Source of the DNA: Galeruca laticollis
Taxonomy: Eukaryota; Arthropoda; Insecta; Coleoptera; Chrysomelidae
Assembly (NCBI GenBank): GCA_963921935.1
Contig: OY998175.1
Location: 306,737,484-306,801,483 of the forward strand
DNA length: 64,000 nucleotides
Direction: 5' to 3'
This document shows, one piece after another, positions 43,724-55,821 of the stretch (position 1 is its first letter; the number at the start of each line of letters is the position of its first letter). The notes under the pieces are model-generated. The model did not search any database, had not been told where the DNA came from, and worked only from the letters and a program-made list of their open reading frames with translations. The translations under genes and the position numbers were made by a program.

Positions 43724-46700
43724 GGGGAAAGGGGGGCACATTCAACCTTGGGGCACTTTCAACCCGTGTCGATTTTTACAGAATTAATTTGAATTTACCG
43801 CCGAAAAAATTCATACGTACCCGTTAGTAGACCCTCAGCCACTACCGTAAGGTTTGTTGATGGTGTGTGCTTGTTGTGCGAAAAATAAAATAAATCGTGA
43901 TTTCACCTAATTCAAGGTCCGTTCTTATAAATACTATAAAATTTTTCGACTAATATCGTTTTATAGCACATATATTTAGAATTAAATTTTGGGATAGCCC
44001 TAACCTAAAAATGTAACTTTGAGAATTAGAGAGTGTTTGTTGTTCAATGTCACTGTGGGGCAGATTCCACCACCTAAGAATGGGGCACTTTCAACCAGTT
44101 GAAAGTGCCCCACTAATGATTTTCAATTAGATTTGGATTTGAAATTACTAGAGATTTCATTAACAATACACTATCCATTAAGAAAAGTCGTATAAACCGG
44201 CATTAATTTGATTATTGTTTGAAAATAGGTAAATTTCTTTTCTGATGGTCCGAACATATAAAAAAAACGACGAGAACGGAAATCAACGAAAAAGACATTA
44301 AGTAAAATAACGTCAGAAAGAGAAGCTGCTACAACATTTAATATCAAACGAGACACCCTACATTCCAGAATTAAAAAAATTAGAACAAAATATCCTACAG
44401 AAGAGTTACTAGCCAGTAAATTCAATGAAGACTCTGGGATGAGAACAAAAATCTTTATTCCAGCAAATATACGGTTTCTCAAGTTTTTTCAAAGAGTCAG
44501 GAAGATGAGCTCGTAAAATATATTCAGCTTTCTTCTAACATGAATTACGGTCTAACATATAAGCAGATAAGAACTTTAGCTTATGACTATTCGAGGCTGC
44601 GAAGATAGCTGGCATCGATTGGCTTAGGGGCTTTATGAAGAGAAATAAACAACAAATATCTCTAAGAAAACCAGTAAGCACTAGTTTAGCCCGATCAACA
44701 GGGTTTAATAAAAAAATGTGTCAGAATTCTTTGAAAATTATACTTTTGCATTGCAAAAGTATAAGTTTAAGCCTGAACAGATATACAATTTGGATGAGAC
44801 GGGAGTCACCACAATTCTAAAACCAGTAAAAATTGTGTCCACTAAAGGCAAGAAACAAGTATGCCAAATATCATCTGCAGAACGAGGCGAATTGACCACA
44901 TTTGTGGGAATAATAAGTGCTGTGGGTAGCGCACTCCCTCCAGTTTATGTTTTCCCCAGAACACGTAATCCTGACGAATATTTGATTGACGCACCCATTT
45001 CTAGCTTAGCATTAGGAAACCATTCTGGCTGGATGACAGGAGATCTATTTCTACGTGTACTGGAGCATATTAAGCAGAAAACAAACTGCTCAATTGAAAA
45101 TAAAATACTGTTGTTGCTGGATAACCATGAATCCCATATTACCGTGAAAGGGATGAATTATTGCCGTAATAATGGGATCGTCATTCTTTCATTTCCACCA
45201 CATACATCACACAAGCTCCAACCTCTAGATGTCGGTGTTTCAAGAACTATTGCGCAACTGCCTTCAATGACTGGATGATTTCAAATCCTGGAAAAACGAT
45301 AACAATTAGGCAGATTGCCCATCTAACGGAAATTGCTTACCAAAATGCTTTCACACAGAATAATATTACAACATCATTCCAGAAACCAGGGATTTGGCCT
45401 TTGAATAGACTGGCGTTTCAAGAAGAGGAATTTTTGCCCAGTTTTGCAAATTATGAGGAAGAACATGACCAACAACCTCACCAACAACAGACTGATGCTG
45501 ATTCTTCATTGTTCATGGCTGAGAATGGTTCGTCATCTTTAACAAGAGATCCAAAGCCAGAATGTAACTATGTTCGATCTTTTTTTATTCTATTATTAAA
45601 TACATTTTCTCAAATTGCAGATACTCGATCAACGCCGCATAAAGACACTCCCAAAAATTCATCCTTAGAAGGTTCTTCTACACCTCCACCCTTAAGAAAT
45701 ATTTCAAGAATCTAGTTTGTTAATGAGGATCTTGACCAAAATAGGAAAGGTAATATAACATAGCACTCTACTCTCTTGATTTTATTTGAAGCTTTTTTAC
45801 AGACTTACTTTCAACATCTGCTGTCCACAAAATTACTCCGGAGACTGTCAGGCCGATTCCTAGACCCACTATAAAAAAAACTAAGAACATGAAAGAAAAG
45901 AAAGGGAAGTCTAGAATTTTTACAGAGACACCTGAAAAGAATCGCTTGGAAGAAATCGAACGTGAGAGAGAGGCGTAAACGGATTAAAGAAGAGAGGAAT
46001 AGAAAAAGAGTTCTCAAACAAGTATTTCCAGAACATAAAGAAGATTATGTTGTAACAAAGAAGAAAAGAAAGATAAGCACAAGTAGTTCAGATACTGACG
46101 AGTCGATTGAACTTGCATCGGACGGTATGTCGGATGATTTTAGTGACATGGAGAGTGCCAACCTCCTTACAGATGATGATATAATTCAACAAGATGATTT
46201 TGTTTTGGTGAAATTTCCTTTAAAGACTAGCATATATTATTACATTGGGAGAGTCGTAGAAGTTATAAACTTGAATGAATTTGTAATAAAAATTTTGCGT
46301 CGTAAGACGCCAGGCTTCAAATTCTACTACCCCTTGGTCGAAGATACATCTACAGTTGACCGTTACGACTTAGTTCTAAAATTACCACAGCCCAACTCAT
46401 CTAAGACTGCTCGGACTTCTTCCTTACTAACTTTCAATAATAACTTATCCATGTATAATATCGAATAAGTTGTATGTTTTGATTATACTTATGTTTCAAT
46501 ATTTTTCTCACTAGGTATTGTTACCAAAATAAAGAGTTGCACTGATCTGTTGTATAATTTCATTGCTGGTTGAAACTGCCCCAGGACGTGGTTGATTGTG
46601 CCCCACCGGAGGGGCACTATCAACCAAACTTTGATAATTTTTTTGAAAAAATAAATGTACCGATATTTCCTAGACAAAATGTAAGTAAAAGTATCAAATA

Positions 46701-46792
46701 TTGCTATGCCGGGAAGAAACTACAATTATTTGACAACATTTTGTCAATATCTGCGATCTTTGGTGATTCGGTTTAATGTGCCCCCTTTCCCC
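43724..46792 (+). mobile_element. second pogo/Tigger-like element
   Basis: Left end GGGGAAAGGGGGGCACATTC and right end GTGCCCCCTTTCCCC form the terminal inverted repeats. TA precedes the left end, but TG follows the right end, so the target duplication has decayed or mutated. Subterminal motifs GGGGCACTTTCAACC and its inverse occur repeatedly near both ends (about 43751, 44082, 44098, 46575-46620). Length is 3069 bp. It encodes one transposase gene. Confidence 0.88.
44240..46468 (+). pseudogene. pogo-type DDE transposase, disrupted
   Basis: A degenerate helix-turn-helix begins near 44250 (RTYKK). The DDE core lies in 44718-45278: QIYNLDETGVTTIL (first Asp), KILLLLDNHESHI (second Asp) and HKLQPLDVGV (third Asp, 35 residues later). 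A stop at about 45276 precedes a frame continuing to 45715 (PGKTITIRQIAHLTEIAYQN, then ITTSFQKPGIWPLNR). A basic then acidic C-terminal part is read at 45962-46468 after further shifts. Unlike the 35.2-37.9 kb element I see no PHD finger. The several breaks show it is inactive. Confidence 0.85.
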
Positions 46793-46822
46793 TGGGTATA
46801 TTTCATTTTTTTATATATCTAT

Positions 46823-47400
46823 TCAAATATTTTTTAAAATTATTTTTAATGGGAGATCATTGACCCAATGACCTAATGAAGGAGCCGCTACTGCCATTTG
46901 TTCATAAACGACTTTTTCCAATATTTTACCAGTAGCATTAATCATATTCACTGGCCTTACATTTGAGTTGTATTTGGTACAATTGTTGCTACTTTCATTG
47001 CAGTAGGCATTTAGCAAGGGATTACACACATTACTAAAACATTCTTGTAATAGTTCTACACTAATATCATCTGGACTGCTCTTCTTTTTTAAAGAATCGA
47101 CAATTTTCTTTAACTCAAACTGATCAACAAGCTTAAATTTAATTATTTTCTTTACTTTTGCTATTCTTTACATCATCTGTAAATGATTCCTCAATTTGTG
47201 CTGTAATTTCTACAACGCTTTTAATATAATAGTTATTCAAAGAATTGCATTCATGTCTCACCATTCCCCATATCTAACACATTAAAATTACTTTCCTGAT
47301 CATTTGTTTGGACAAATTCTTTAGTGCTTTCCAAATTTCAATAGGATTATTCTTATATAAATCTGCAGAGGAAATTAATCCTATATCAGGGTAATCTAGT
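46823..47400 (-). pseudogene. jockey-like LINE reverse-transcriptase fragment
   Basis: On the minus strand RPVNMINATGKILEKVVYEQ matches the RPIxxLPxxxKILEKVVYxQ block at the start of jockey-type reverse transcriptases. Upstream sequence toward 47400 gives the preceding linker in three frames with several stops. The rest of the polymerase is missing. Confidence 0.6.
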
Positions 47401-48149
47401 CAAAATATCCCAGCAAACATGAATGAGCGGTAAATAGACGGGCCATAGCTGTTAACTGCGGTTAGATGTCGGCAGCGGTACAGCGATGTCGGTAAATAAT
47501 TGGAATGATATCAGTTTTGCCGCCTTGGCTGAACATACGCATATTTATGGTGGATGTTTGTAATCTAGCCACAAATTACCCGTTGAAAATTTGCGATAGT
47601 CGCGCCGATGTCGTTTTGACACAGTATGCATATGCCGGCATGCGACCTGTAATGAAAAATATCACGTTGGCAGTTGTTACTACTGCTGATTTGCTAGCCG
47701 TTGTGTTGAACACGTGTAGAAAATCAACCTAACCTAGTTGTGTTGTGATTAATAATTAATCACTGTAGCGACAATTTTATTAGATTTATGTGTTGTATCC
47801 AATCTATTCGGAGCAAAGGAACGAGCAGATATGTCCAGAAACACAGAAAAGTAAGTACATACATCATTTGGTGCATCATATTATTATGAACTTTATTCAT
47901 TGAAATACAAATACAATATATAATAATATAATATAAATGAATGCATGCATTACAGGTGATGAATAAGGAAATAATCGATAAGTGATCAATCACTTGTTTC
48001 GATATTTGCGGAATATAAATATAAAAATAATTTGATGTATATGAACATGCTTAGAATATATAAAAATACACATGAAAATAAAAATGTTATCACAATTATA
48101 CATTATGCAATATTAAAATTATTGAGCCAAAATAGAAATAGATATATAC

Positions 48150-48152
<3 letters not shown>
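47401..48152. other. spacer
   Basis: AT-rich with no recognisable gene. The 75-codon frame at 47505-47732 has no recognisable motif. Confidence 0.4.

Positions 48153-48182
<30 letters not shown>
48153..48182. repeat. (TA)n tract
   Basis: A short TA microsatellite preceded by CATACATATA-type sequence. Confidence 0.9.
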
Positions 48183-48512
48183 AACAATACTATATTTCCT
48201 GCGTCTTTTCATCCTTCCGACGTTTCGGCGTCTCCCTTAAATCAAAGAGTATATTATATTCCAATGATTTACTTCCAATGTTCTTATTGAGACAAACACG
48301 TAGATACTTTGAAATTTCAATATACTCTTAAAACAAAAAAGTTTTTTTTCCAAAATTTACCATACATCTTGCAGATATTTCTGCATCCGTACATATTGCC
48401 GATTTTTCTGCATCCGCAAATATTCTCATTCACAACATATGCAACTCTGCGTCCGATTTCGGGTATTATGTTCATGGCATCCACCTTTCTGCATCAAGCA
48501 GCATATAATTCA

Positions 48513-48611
48513 TGGGAAAAGCATATTCCCAAACTCCTGTGTGACCAGACTCGTCGCTACGCTCCTCGTCTGGTAATTATGACAGTCGTTTGGGAATATT
48601 ATGCTATTCCC
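48513..48611. repeat. 99-bp hairpin MITE
   Basis: TGGGAAAAGCATATTCCCAA at the left pairs with the reverse complement of TTTGGGAATATTATGCTATT at the right. The inner arms CCAGACTCG and CTCGTCTGG also pair, leaving a loop of about ten bases. It is non-coding and small enough to form a near-complete stem. Confidence 0.75.
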
Positions 48612-49451
48612 ACTAATTATACAATATACTATTATTGTGAAGGAGACCATTATTACAAGGTCAAAATTCATAAATTCGAAATGGCGACTCCCGGATGACG
48701 ACAAGTTTTTTTATTATGGCTCTACTCTATTCAAAATTGAAATTAAAAAAACTCATGAGAAATTTTGTTTACAAATACACTAAAAATAAAAATAAATAAA
48801 TGAAAAATATTTTTAAAGAGACAGTATTTAAAAGTACGCTAAAAAATAATAATTTATTTGATTTTTTGACCTAGGTGGGCCAAAATTCAAAAGCTTGCCG
48901 CGAATACAAAATAGGTATTGTTGAATCTGTTAACCAATAATCAAGATTTATAAAGAAAATAATTTTTATTTTCTAGGGAATTTGTTGAAACACTGGTTTT
49001 TATAAGTACCTATTTTCTTTGTTAGTGCATTTGTCTGATAATAGTTTTCAATTATATCCATTCAAACTGTTGAATACACGACACTAGAGAAACATTGCAT
49101 TGTGAAAACCGTAGGTTTGGTATCCAAAGTTAGTGGTACATGTTTTAAAAATTCCGATGTGAAAAGGAAGTAAATATTATTTTCCCACGGATCACATACC
49201 AAATGACTATCCCAGGAAAATAACATAAAAGAAATAAACGATTCCAATATGAGTGTTCACTTCTTTGATAAATCATCAATTTCTGTGAATATATATTTTT
49301 GGAATTAATTTTCGTCTAATCAAGCAATGAATTCTCATTAACCTAGACTAAAAAAACTTCAGATCTTTGGGATGTTCTCCCATAGGAATGAGGAAACAAG
49401 TCTTTTACTTCAGTTACATAATGTTTATGAATAAAAAGTTTTGGAAAAACA

Positions 49452-49817
49452 AATAATAAAAAACCATTTTATAGACAAGCTTTTATTAGAGCTGTACTAA
49501 AACGAATAAAATAGGTTCATGTTATAGCTCCCAATGATATATTTCTTTTTTGGTTGAATTATTTGGTTTAAAAAAGCTTGTCGCGCGAATTGTTCATAAA
49601 AGTAGGCACCAATTATTGATTTCATGGGACAGTGATTGGTTCATTAGTAAGAAGTAGATAATGTATTTATTTTTTACCAATTCGCACAATAAGCTATATG
49701 AAACCAAATAATTTAACAAAAAATAAGTATATCATTGTCAGCGATGACTTGAACTTATTTTATTCGTTTTAGTACAGCTCAAATATAAGATTGTCTTTTA
49801 AAAGGCTTTTTATTATT
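49452..49817. mobile_element. ~366-bp MITE with ~145-bp inverted arms
   Basis: Arms 49452-49595 and 49676-49817 are inverted copies. The core GAGCTGTACTAAAACGAATA is identical in both (near 49489 and its inverse near 49780), and outer TAATAAAAAACC and inner CGAATTG blocks also match. No coding sequence is present. The superfamily is not clear from the ends. Confidence 0.8.
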
Positions 49818-50196
49818 TATTTTATGCCTTTTGATTATTGCCCGTTAATCTGGTAATTTTTAATGCTAACGACGCCCATTTCACCAAATCATGTAATCAT
49901 GAGCCGTTTTCAACAGATTCTCAGTAACTCCTTTACAGAGTAACCCACCATTTTGAATTCAGAATAATTTTACTCGTCAGACACTATCACCTAGTAATTG
50001 CAATTGAAGGGTGGGATAAGTTGTGTGATACCCATCGAAATGGGATCTTAGTTTGCCAAAATATGTTGAATTAATGAAAGTTTTTACCGTTGTTACTGAT
50101 TATTTTTCAATGTGTCTGACTGGAAGAATTATCTAACCAAACGCCATATAACTGAAAATTATTCGTGATTTGGGATTTTATCGACTTTCATCGTTT

Positions 50197-52141
50197 CCAT
50201 TATGTGAACTGCATACCCACGTTTGAACGTTCTCCTGTCACAATGCAATAATAATCCTATACAATAATACGGAAATCAAAATACTACAACATTGCCAAAT
50301 CTCGTGGCCGAAATTTCAGCACCTTCTTTTTTGATTTGTTGTACTATAATATATGAGTCTGCAGCTTGGAAATGCATACTCTGAGAGAAAAACTCGTGAA
50401 GAGCATCCAATTCTGTGTCCACTCTATACCAATATTTTTTCAAGTTGATCAAGTTTGAAAATGTGTTCTAAAAAAATAAAAAAAGCATTGGTAACATATG
50501 GCTGTATTTGTAATTTTTTTGTTTCAGAAAATACTGTAATAATAGTCAGATTTTGTTTATAACTTGATCAAGAATGAAATTATTGATATTTTTTTGTAAC
50601 TCTATTGGGAAATGCCAATTATGATTTTTGAGTAGAAAACATTCTTACCTAATCGTTTAAATGATGAGAATATAAAAAATTCATAAGAAACAATGAAAAA
50701 AGAAGAATCGTTTCTTCAAATCATTATATTCATAGGATAATAATATGTTGAATGAAAAAACAATGTTCATATGCCTACATGAGCAGATGTCGTGAAAAAG
50801 TTCACAACGTTATTTAATGCCATTGTTAGATACAAAAACAACAATAAAATATACTAAAAATTGAAAATTTCATTTTTTGCTAACTTTAAATAATGATAAC
50901 AAACAAAATCAACAACTTCTAAATTTTTTGTAAACTTTTTTGAAAAAAGCTAATTATTCGCCGTAGCGCGGAGCTGTATTTTCAGCTAAATTAATATTAT
51001 AAATAATGGGAGAGAGTTCTGGGAGATGGGACTAATCAATTGAAAATTTCCCCATCTTCAAGAATATTTTTTGTATTTTTTTTAACAATTGATAGTATCT
51101 GAATAAATTATTAGCATAAAACTAAATTTTGTATGTGCTGTAAAGTAATATTATTCCACGTTTCTAGACATAATTTCCAATGAAATGAGATATCGCTCGC
51201 ATTTTTTGGAGCTTTATCAAGAACTGACACCGATGTAAATTTGTGAACTAAACAAAATGTCACACACTTAAATGAATGGTTTATATTCATTCACTTCATT
51301 TATCCCATTCCCCCACCTAAAAGCTCTAGGTACAAATATTGAATAGAATAGTACCTTAAATCACAAAACTTGTAGGCCATCTTGAGGACGTCTTCTCGAA
51401 TCATTGAACTTCGCCAAAAAAATCTGTTTACAATAATCCTCAGATACCAATTTTGAGTAGTACCCATATGTAGTAGTGTTATATCAGAAAGTTTTTCTTC
51501 ACAAGCTTTTAAATCTGTTATTCTCTGAACAGGATAATTATATCAGATCTACATCATTAGATTATTCATATTGTATTGTAATGTAGAATTATATGTATTT
51601 ATTTTGTCATTATTAATTAATTTCATCATGTTATTCATGAACCCCGACCCTAAGAACTCCCGAATTCAAATTTTCGAGAGAGTCGGATCATTAACATTTA
51701 ATTAGACCTTTTTGAAACAAATTTTTTTCGAATGCCCTGAAACGGGAAAATAACTCCTTCGCATGTGTGAAATAGGTTATTTTCATACATAATAACAAAT
51801 TCAAGGTAATGCCAAACAAGAAGCTTTTACATCTGTACCAATTTTCCATAGAATGGAGTCAGTAACTACAAAACTCGTCCGTCAAATTTATTGTCAACTT
51901 ATCAACTAAATAGTTGGAGGAAATCTATTACTGAGAAACTGCACTATAAATAAGCCAATCCGAACCCGTCGAAAGAAAGTGAAATCCAACATGATAAATA
52001 CGTGATGTATTGTAAAAGAGCCATTGAATGGCATATCCACTTTTCAACGTCCTCTTGTCCCACCACAATATCAATTAGAAATAAAAGTACGGAATATCAA
52101 GCACTACAACATTGCCAAATTTCGTGGACGCAGAAATATCG
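50197..52141. repeat. pair of ~120-bp direct repeats
   Basis: The segments 50197-50317 and 52021-52141 are diverged direct copies. Both contain a GCATA-CCAC block, a CGT-CTCTTGTC-like block and the well-kept ACTACAACATTGCCAAAT. The 1.7 kb between (50318-52020) has no recognisable gene and could be the body of a decayed element bounded by these repeats. Confidence 0.6.
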
Positions 52142-52329
52142 AAATGGTGTCAAAAATATACGCCAACCCGATATACGCAGAGCGCGAAGAGCTCACCTAG
52201 TGGGAGTTTGGCTGAACTACGATATACGTAAACTGTCGACCATTCTCACAAATGGACGTCCTGCTGAAAATTTGTTCTTTCACGTTTTCGACCATTCTGC
52301 ATTTGATGGCGCAAAAAACTTTTCGGCGT

Positions 52330-52412
52330 CCATATACGGACGCAGAAAGTCGCAGGACGCAGGTATTAATGCAAAAACCACAATGTACGGACGCACGGTT
52401 ATCGAAGAGATG

Positions 52413-52462
<50 letters not shown>
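52330..52462. repeat. GGACGCA-rich block ending in (TA)n
   Basis: TACGGACGCAGAAAGTCGCA and ACGGACGCACGG occur just before a TA tract (52417-52461). Related words in inverse orientation (TCTGCATCCGTAC) occur near 48370-48420, just after the TA tract at 48153, suggesting remnants of related elements. Confidence 0.45.
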
Positions 52463-52466
<4 letters not shown>

Positions 52467-52689
52467 CACATATATATGCATATATACACATATACATACA
52501 TACATGCAAAAGCACATTCTAAAACATATAAAATGCGCATTAAAATGTTAATCACAATATAAAATATTCTAAAGCAAATAGCATTGAAAGTAAAAATATA
52601 AAACCAGAACAGAGTAAAATCAAGAAACGAGTCAGATGATGAAGAGCGGATCATCTATATTAATGCCGTATGTATGTTGATTATGGTCT

Positions 52690-53887
52690 CGATTCTATCA
52701 GATGGATTATTAATTTTCTGTCGTTACTTAAGATGTAATCTTTTAATTTTTTTTTGAAGTTAGCTTTATTTCTTTCAGATCTTATAGTGTTCGGGACACT
52801 ATTGTATAATTATTTTGTGATATAGGAGTGAGATCTCTGGGATATTGATTTTTTTACACGTGGTACTACCGTAATGGGTTTTCGGCGGGTATTATACTCA
52901 TGAGTGGGTCCTGTTATATCACCAGATAGGTGGAATTTCACATTGGTACAGAAATAGAATAACTGCCTGACATGCATGACTTCTGATTGTTTGTATAGTA
53001 GTTCCGAGGAAAACCTTCGGTTTTTTTTCATTATCACTTTCAGAAATCTTTTTTGCAGTATTTCCAATGGTTTGAGGTGTACTCAGAGAGCATTTCCCCA
53101 TGTCAGAATTCCATATCTTAAATGACTTTCCACTAAGGAGTTATATAATATCTTCATTGTTTTCAGTGGAAGGTAATTACTTAAATATTTAAATTTGTAT
53201 AAAATGGATTGCAGTTTTTTTATGACGTAGTTTATATGAACGTTCCATTCCATATGCGGATCCAGATATACACCAAGATATTTAATATTTTTTTCAGATT
53301 TAATTCTGAGCCTGTTTTCCTGAGTTTCTAGGTCGAGATGTAAAAAAGGGCAATTACCAGCCGAATTACAGCTGAAGGATAGGAAGTTGGTTTTCTCTGT
53401 ATTGAGTGTCAAAAGTCTTTCGTCGAACCACTCCTTTATGAACCGGAGGTCAGATTCGGCTTTATGTTTCAACTCATGCCATGTTTCCGCTTTATATATT
53501 ATTGCGGTATCATCAGCATACCCTATGATACTTCCTTGACTGTTCAATGTAAATATTTTATTAATGTAGAGATTAAACAAAAGAGGGCCCAAAACGGTTC
53601 CCTGCGGTACGCCATATTCAATTTCTCTCTGATCGCTCAATGTTTCAGCCACTTTCACTTCTTGAGTTCTGTTGCTGAGGTAATTTCTAAGTAAATTTGC
53701 ACATTTACCTCTCATTCCTACTCGTTCCAGTGTAGTTATGAGCAATCGGTGACTAACAGTTTCGAAAGCCTTCGAAAGGTCAATGAAAACACATAGACAA
53801 GGATGTCCATCTTCCAACGCGCTATGTATTTTTTCGGTCAAAGCTAATACAGCATCTTCCGTTGAAGTATTTTCCTTGAAACCATAT
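52690..53887 (-). pseudogene. jockey-type LINE, RT core to 3' end
   Basis: Minus strand: LTEKIHSALEDGHPCLCVFI then DLSKAFETVSHRLL (first catalytic block), EYGVPQGTVLGPLLFNLYIN, IIGYADDTAIIY (YADD active site), LLTLNTEKTNFLSF and IKYLGVYLDPHMEWNVHIN. It continues to SHLRYGILTWGNAL and, after a shift at about 53090, EILQKRFLKVIMKKNRRF. The frame is open for 250 codons, so this is a comparatively young copy. At 53887 it is cut by a 1.46-kb insertion and resumes at 55350. The joined reading crosses the site with SHKQYGFKENTS. Confidence 0.92.
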
Positions 53888-55345
53888 TGTAATGACTTGT
53901 AACTTTGCTAGCCGTTCTCACAGTGTAATAATCTGGTATTTCCTTTGTGCTAATATTTCGTTGGGTCACCGCTGTCAGACGGTGTAGTGAATTCGTTTAT
54001 GTACTATATTTTTTTTCCTTTTTTCTCCTTCCAAGATCGTTGCAGCGTGCTGTCACCCGTGCCTTGCGGCACAAAAAAAATTGTAGAACCAGGAATTCTC
54101 CCTGTGGGATTACCTCGAGGGAGGGGGTTGTTCCAGGCTCGAGCGGTCAAAGACGTCGTGGGGCCCCTTGGGCTTATACAGTGTGCCAAGCCCGAGTTCG
54201 TAGTGCAGGGTTAGCCTGTCCGTCCTATTTGACGGGGATGGGGGGTGGTGAGGATTGAGGTTGTGGAGATAAAATTGAAAGGTTAAAACATATATAAACA
54301 TATATTACAAAGAAAAACAAAACTGTGTCAAATAAACTTCGAAAAATAATAGATTAAGATATGACTGACTGTGACCCCTAGTATAGTATAAATGTCTATC
54401 ACAAATCTTTAACCTAGGATTAACTATAATCTCTAGTATAATGTAAATATCTCGCAAGTACACAATGTAAATATCTCGCAAGTACCCAATGTAAATATCT
54501 CTGGAATAGGATTAATTATAAGTCTCAAGTGCAATGTAAATATCTCTACGCAATTATCAAAAATGTTAGCCTAGGATTAACTATAATCCTTAGTATAACG
54601 CAAATAGCTCTGAAATAGGGTTAAATATAATCTCGAGTACAGCAGAAAAATCTCTAAGATAGAATTGAGTACAATCGCAAGTAAAAACGTAAATATCTCT
54701 ACGCAGTTATCAAAACAAAAATAGTCAGTTGAAGAAGGAACAATATGCACCTTCAGAAAAAGGGGTCCCTGAATATAACTAAATAAGCTGCCTCTACAAT
54801 TTTAGGCCTTAACAGTAGATGAGGGGCGCTGATGTATAAGGAACACTCGATATGACTGAAATTCACTGTAGGGTCCCTTAACTATCTTGGGATACCCGGT
54901 TAAGTCAAAGAAAAATATAATAACGCAATCCAATACCCAATATAATAAATGAATTGTACTTTTAAAAACTTACGTTTTGGAAATCCCACTAGTCACATAA
55001 ATTTTCACACTATTACTTCTTGAGGGTGAGGGTCCGTCAATACTCAGACTCGCCTCACCAGGGGAGAGATATCACCTATCTCTCACTGACTGCCTAACTG
55101 TCCCCAATTTTTTGATATTTATTTCTAGAGTTCACCTTCAATGAAGGTTAATTATTCATATTTGTTTATGTTTGTGGTCAACAAAACCTGACCTGTTCAT
55201 AATCTAATATGTTTGGATAACCTTGTTTTGTTTGTGTTTTTTACTTTAGTTAAGGTCGAGAATTTAATAACTATTTTTGAATTAAAAAAGAAATTATCTA
55301 TATAGGGTGTTTTTAGAATTTGTGTCATATCTTGTGTTTATTACA
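53888..55345. mobile_element. probable solo LTR inserted in the LINE
   Basis: This 1458-bp block starts TGTAATGACT and ends TTATTACA, with the TG..CA ends of an LTR. It is flanked by ATAT on both sides (53884-53887 and 55346-55349), a 4-bp target duplication. Removing it and one ATAT restores the LINE reading frame across the site. No open frame of interest lies inside. It contains a degenerate repeat region (54360-54720). Whether it belongs to a gypsy or BEL family cannot be told from the sequence alone. Confidence 0.78.
54360..54720. repeat. degenerate short repeats inside the LTR
   Basis: AATGTAAATATCTC recurs many times (about 54387, 54428, 54469, 54486, 54534, plus decayed copies). It alternates with TAGGATTAACTATAATC-type blocks and with TCTACGCAATTATCAAAA-type blocks, seen twice. 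The units are 40-60 bp and irregular. Confidence 0.75.
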
Positions 55346-55349
55346 ATAT

Positions 55350-55640
55350 TGTTTATGGGAGATCAAGCCGTATTTTTTTATGAAGGATGTCATTCGGTTC
55401 TTCAGAAACATTTCGAAGATCTTCGATAAATGCGTGATAAGGGAAATCGGTCTGTAATTGGTAACTATCGTTTTGTTCCCTTTTTTAAAAATTGGTATTA
55501 CTATCGATTTTTTGAAAGCATCAGGCCAGATTTCCAATTCCAAGCATCCATTTAAAATGTATACCATCATAATATATGTTTCCTCTAGAAAACCCCTGCA
55601 TAATATTTCAAAAAGCACTCGTCAAAAACAGCATCTTGCG
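55350..55640 (-). pseudogene. same LINE, 5' part of RT
   Basis: Minus-strand WPDAFKKSIVIPIFKKGNKT followed by NYRPISLITHLSKIFEMFLK and RMTSFIKKYGLISHKQY is the start of the jockey-type RT. It ends exactly where the inserted LTR begins and continues in frame at 53883 with GFKENTS. Sequence above 55640 is unrelated. Confidence 0.9.
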
Positions 55641-55788
55641 AAAAATGCTGTTAAGGATATAGTCTCCACTGTAGAGGCTCAGGTTATAATAGACGATATA
55701 TCTCGTAGAAGTAATAATCTTTGTGTTGATAGTGAGCCCGGACCCAGTAGTGAGAAACAATACTATATTGGTGAACATATTTTTTTTA

Positions 55789-55821
<33 letters not shown>

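Noticed and set aside
52197..52654. Tyr/Ile-rich frames on both strands
   Set aside because: Produced by the (TA)n tract; not protein-coding.
53947..54258. 103-codon plus-strand frame in a GC-richer stretch
   Set aside because: It lies inside the probable solo LTR and has no recognisable domain.
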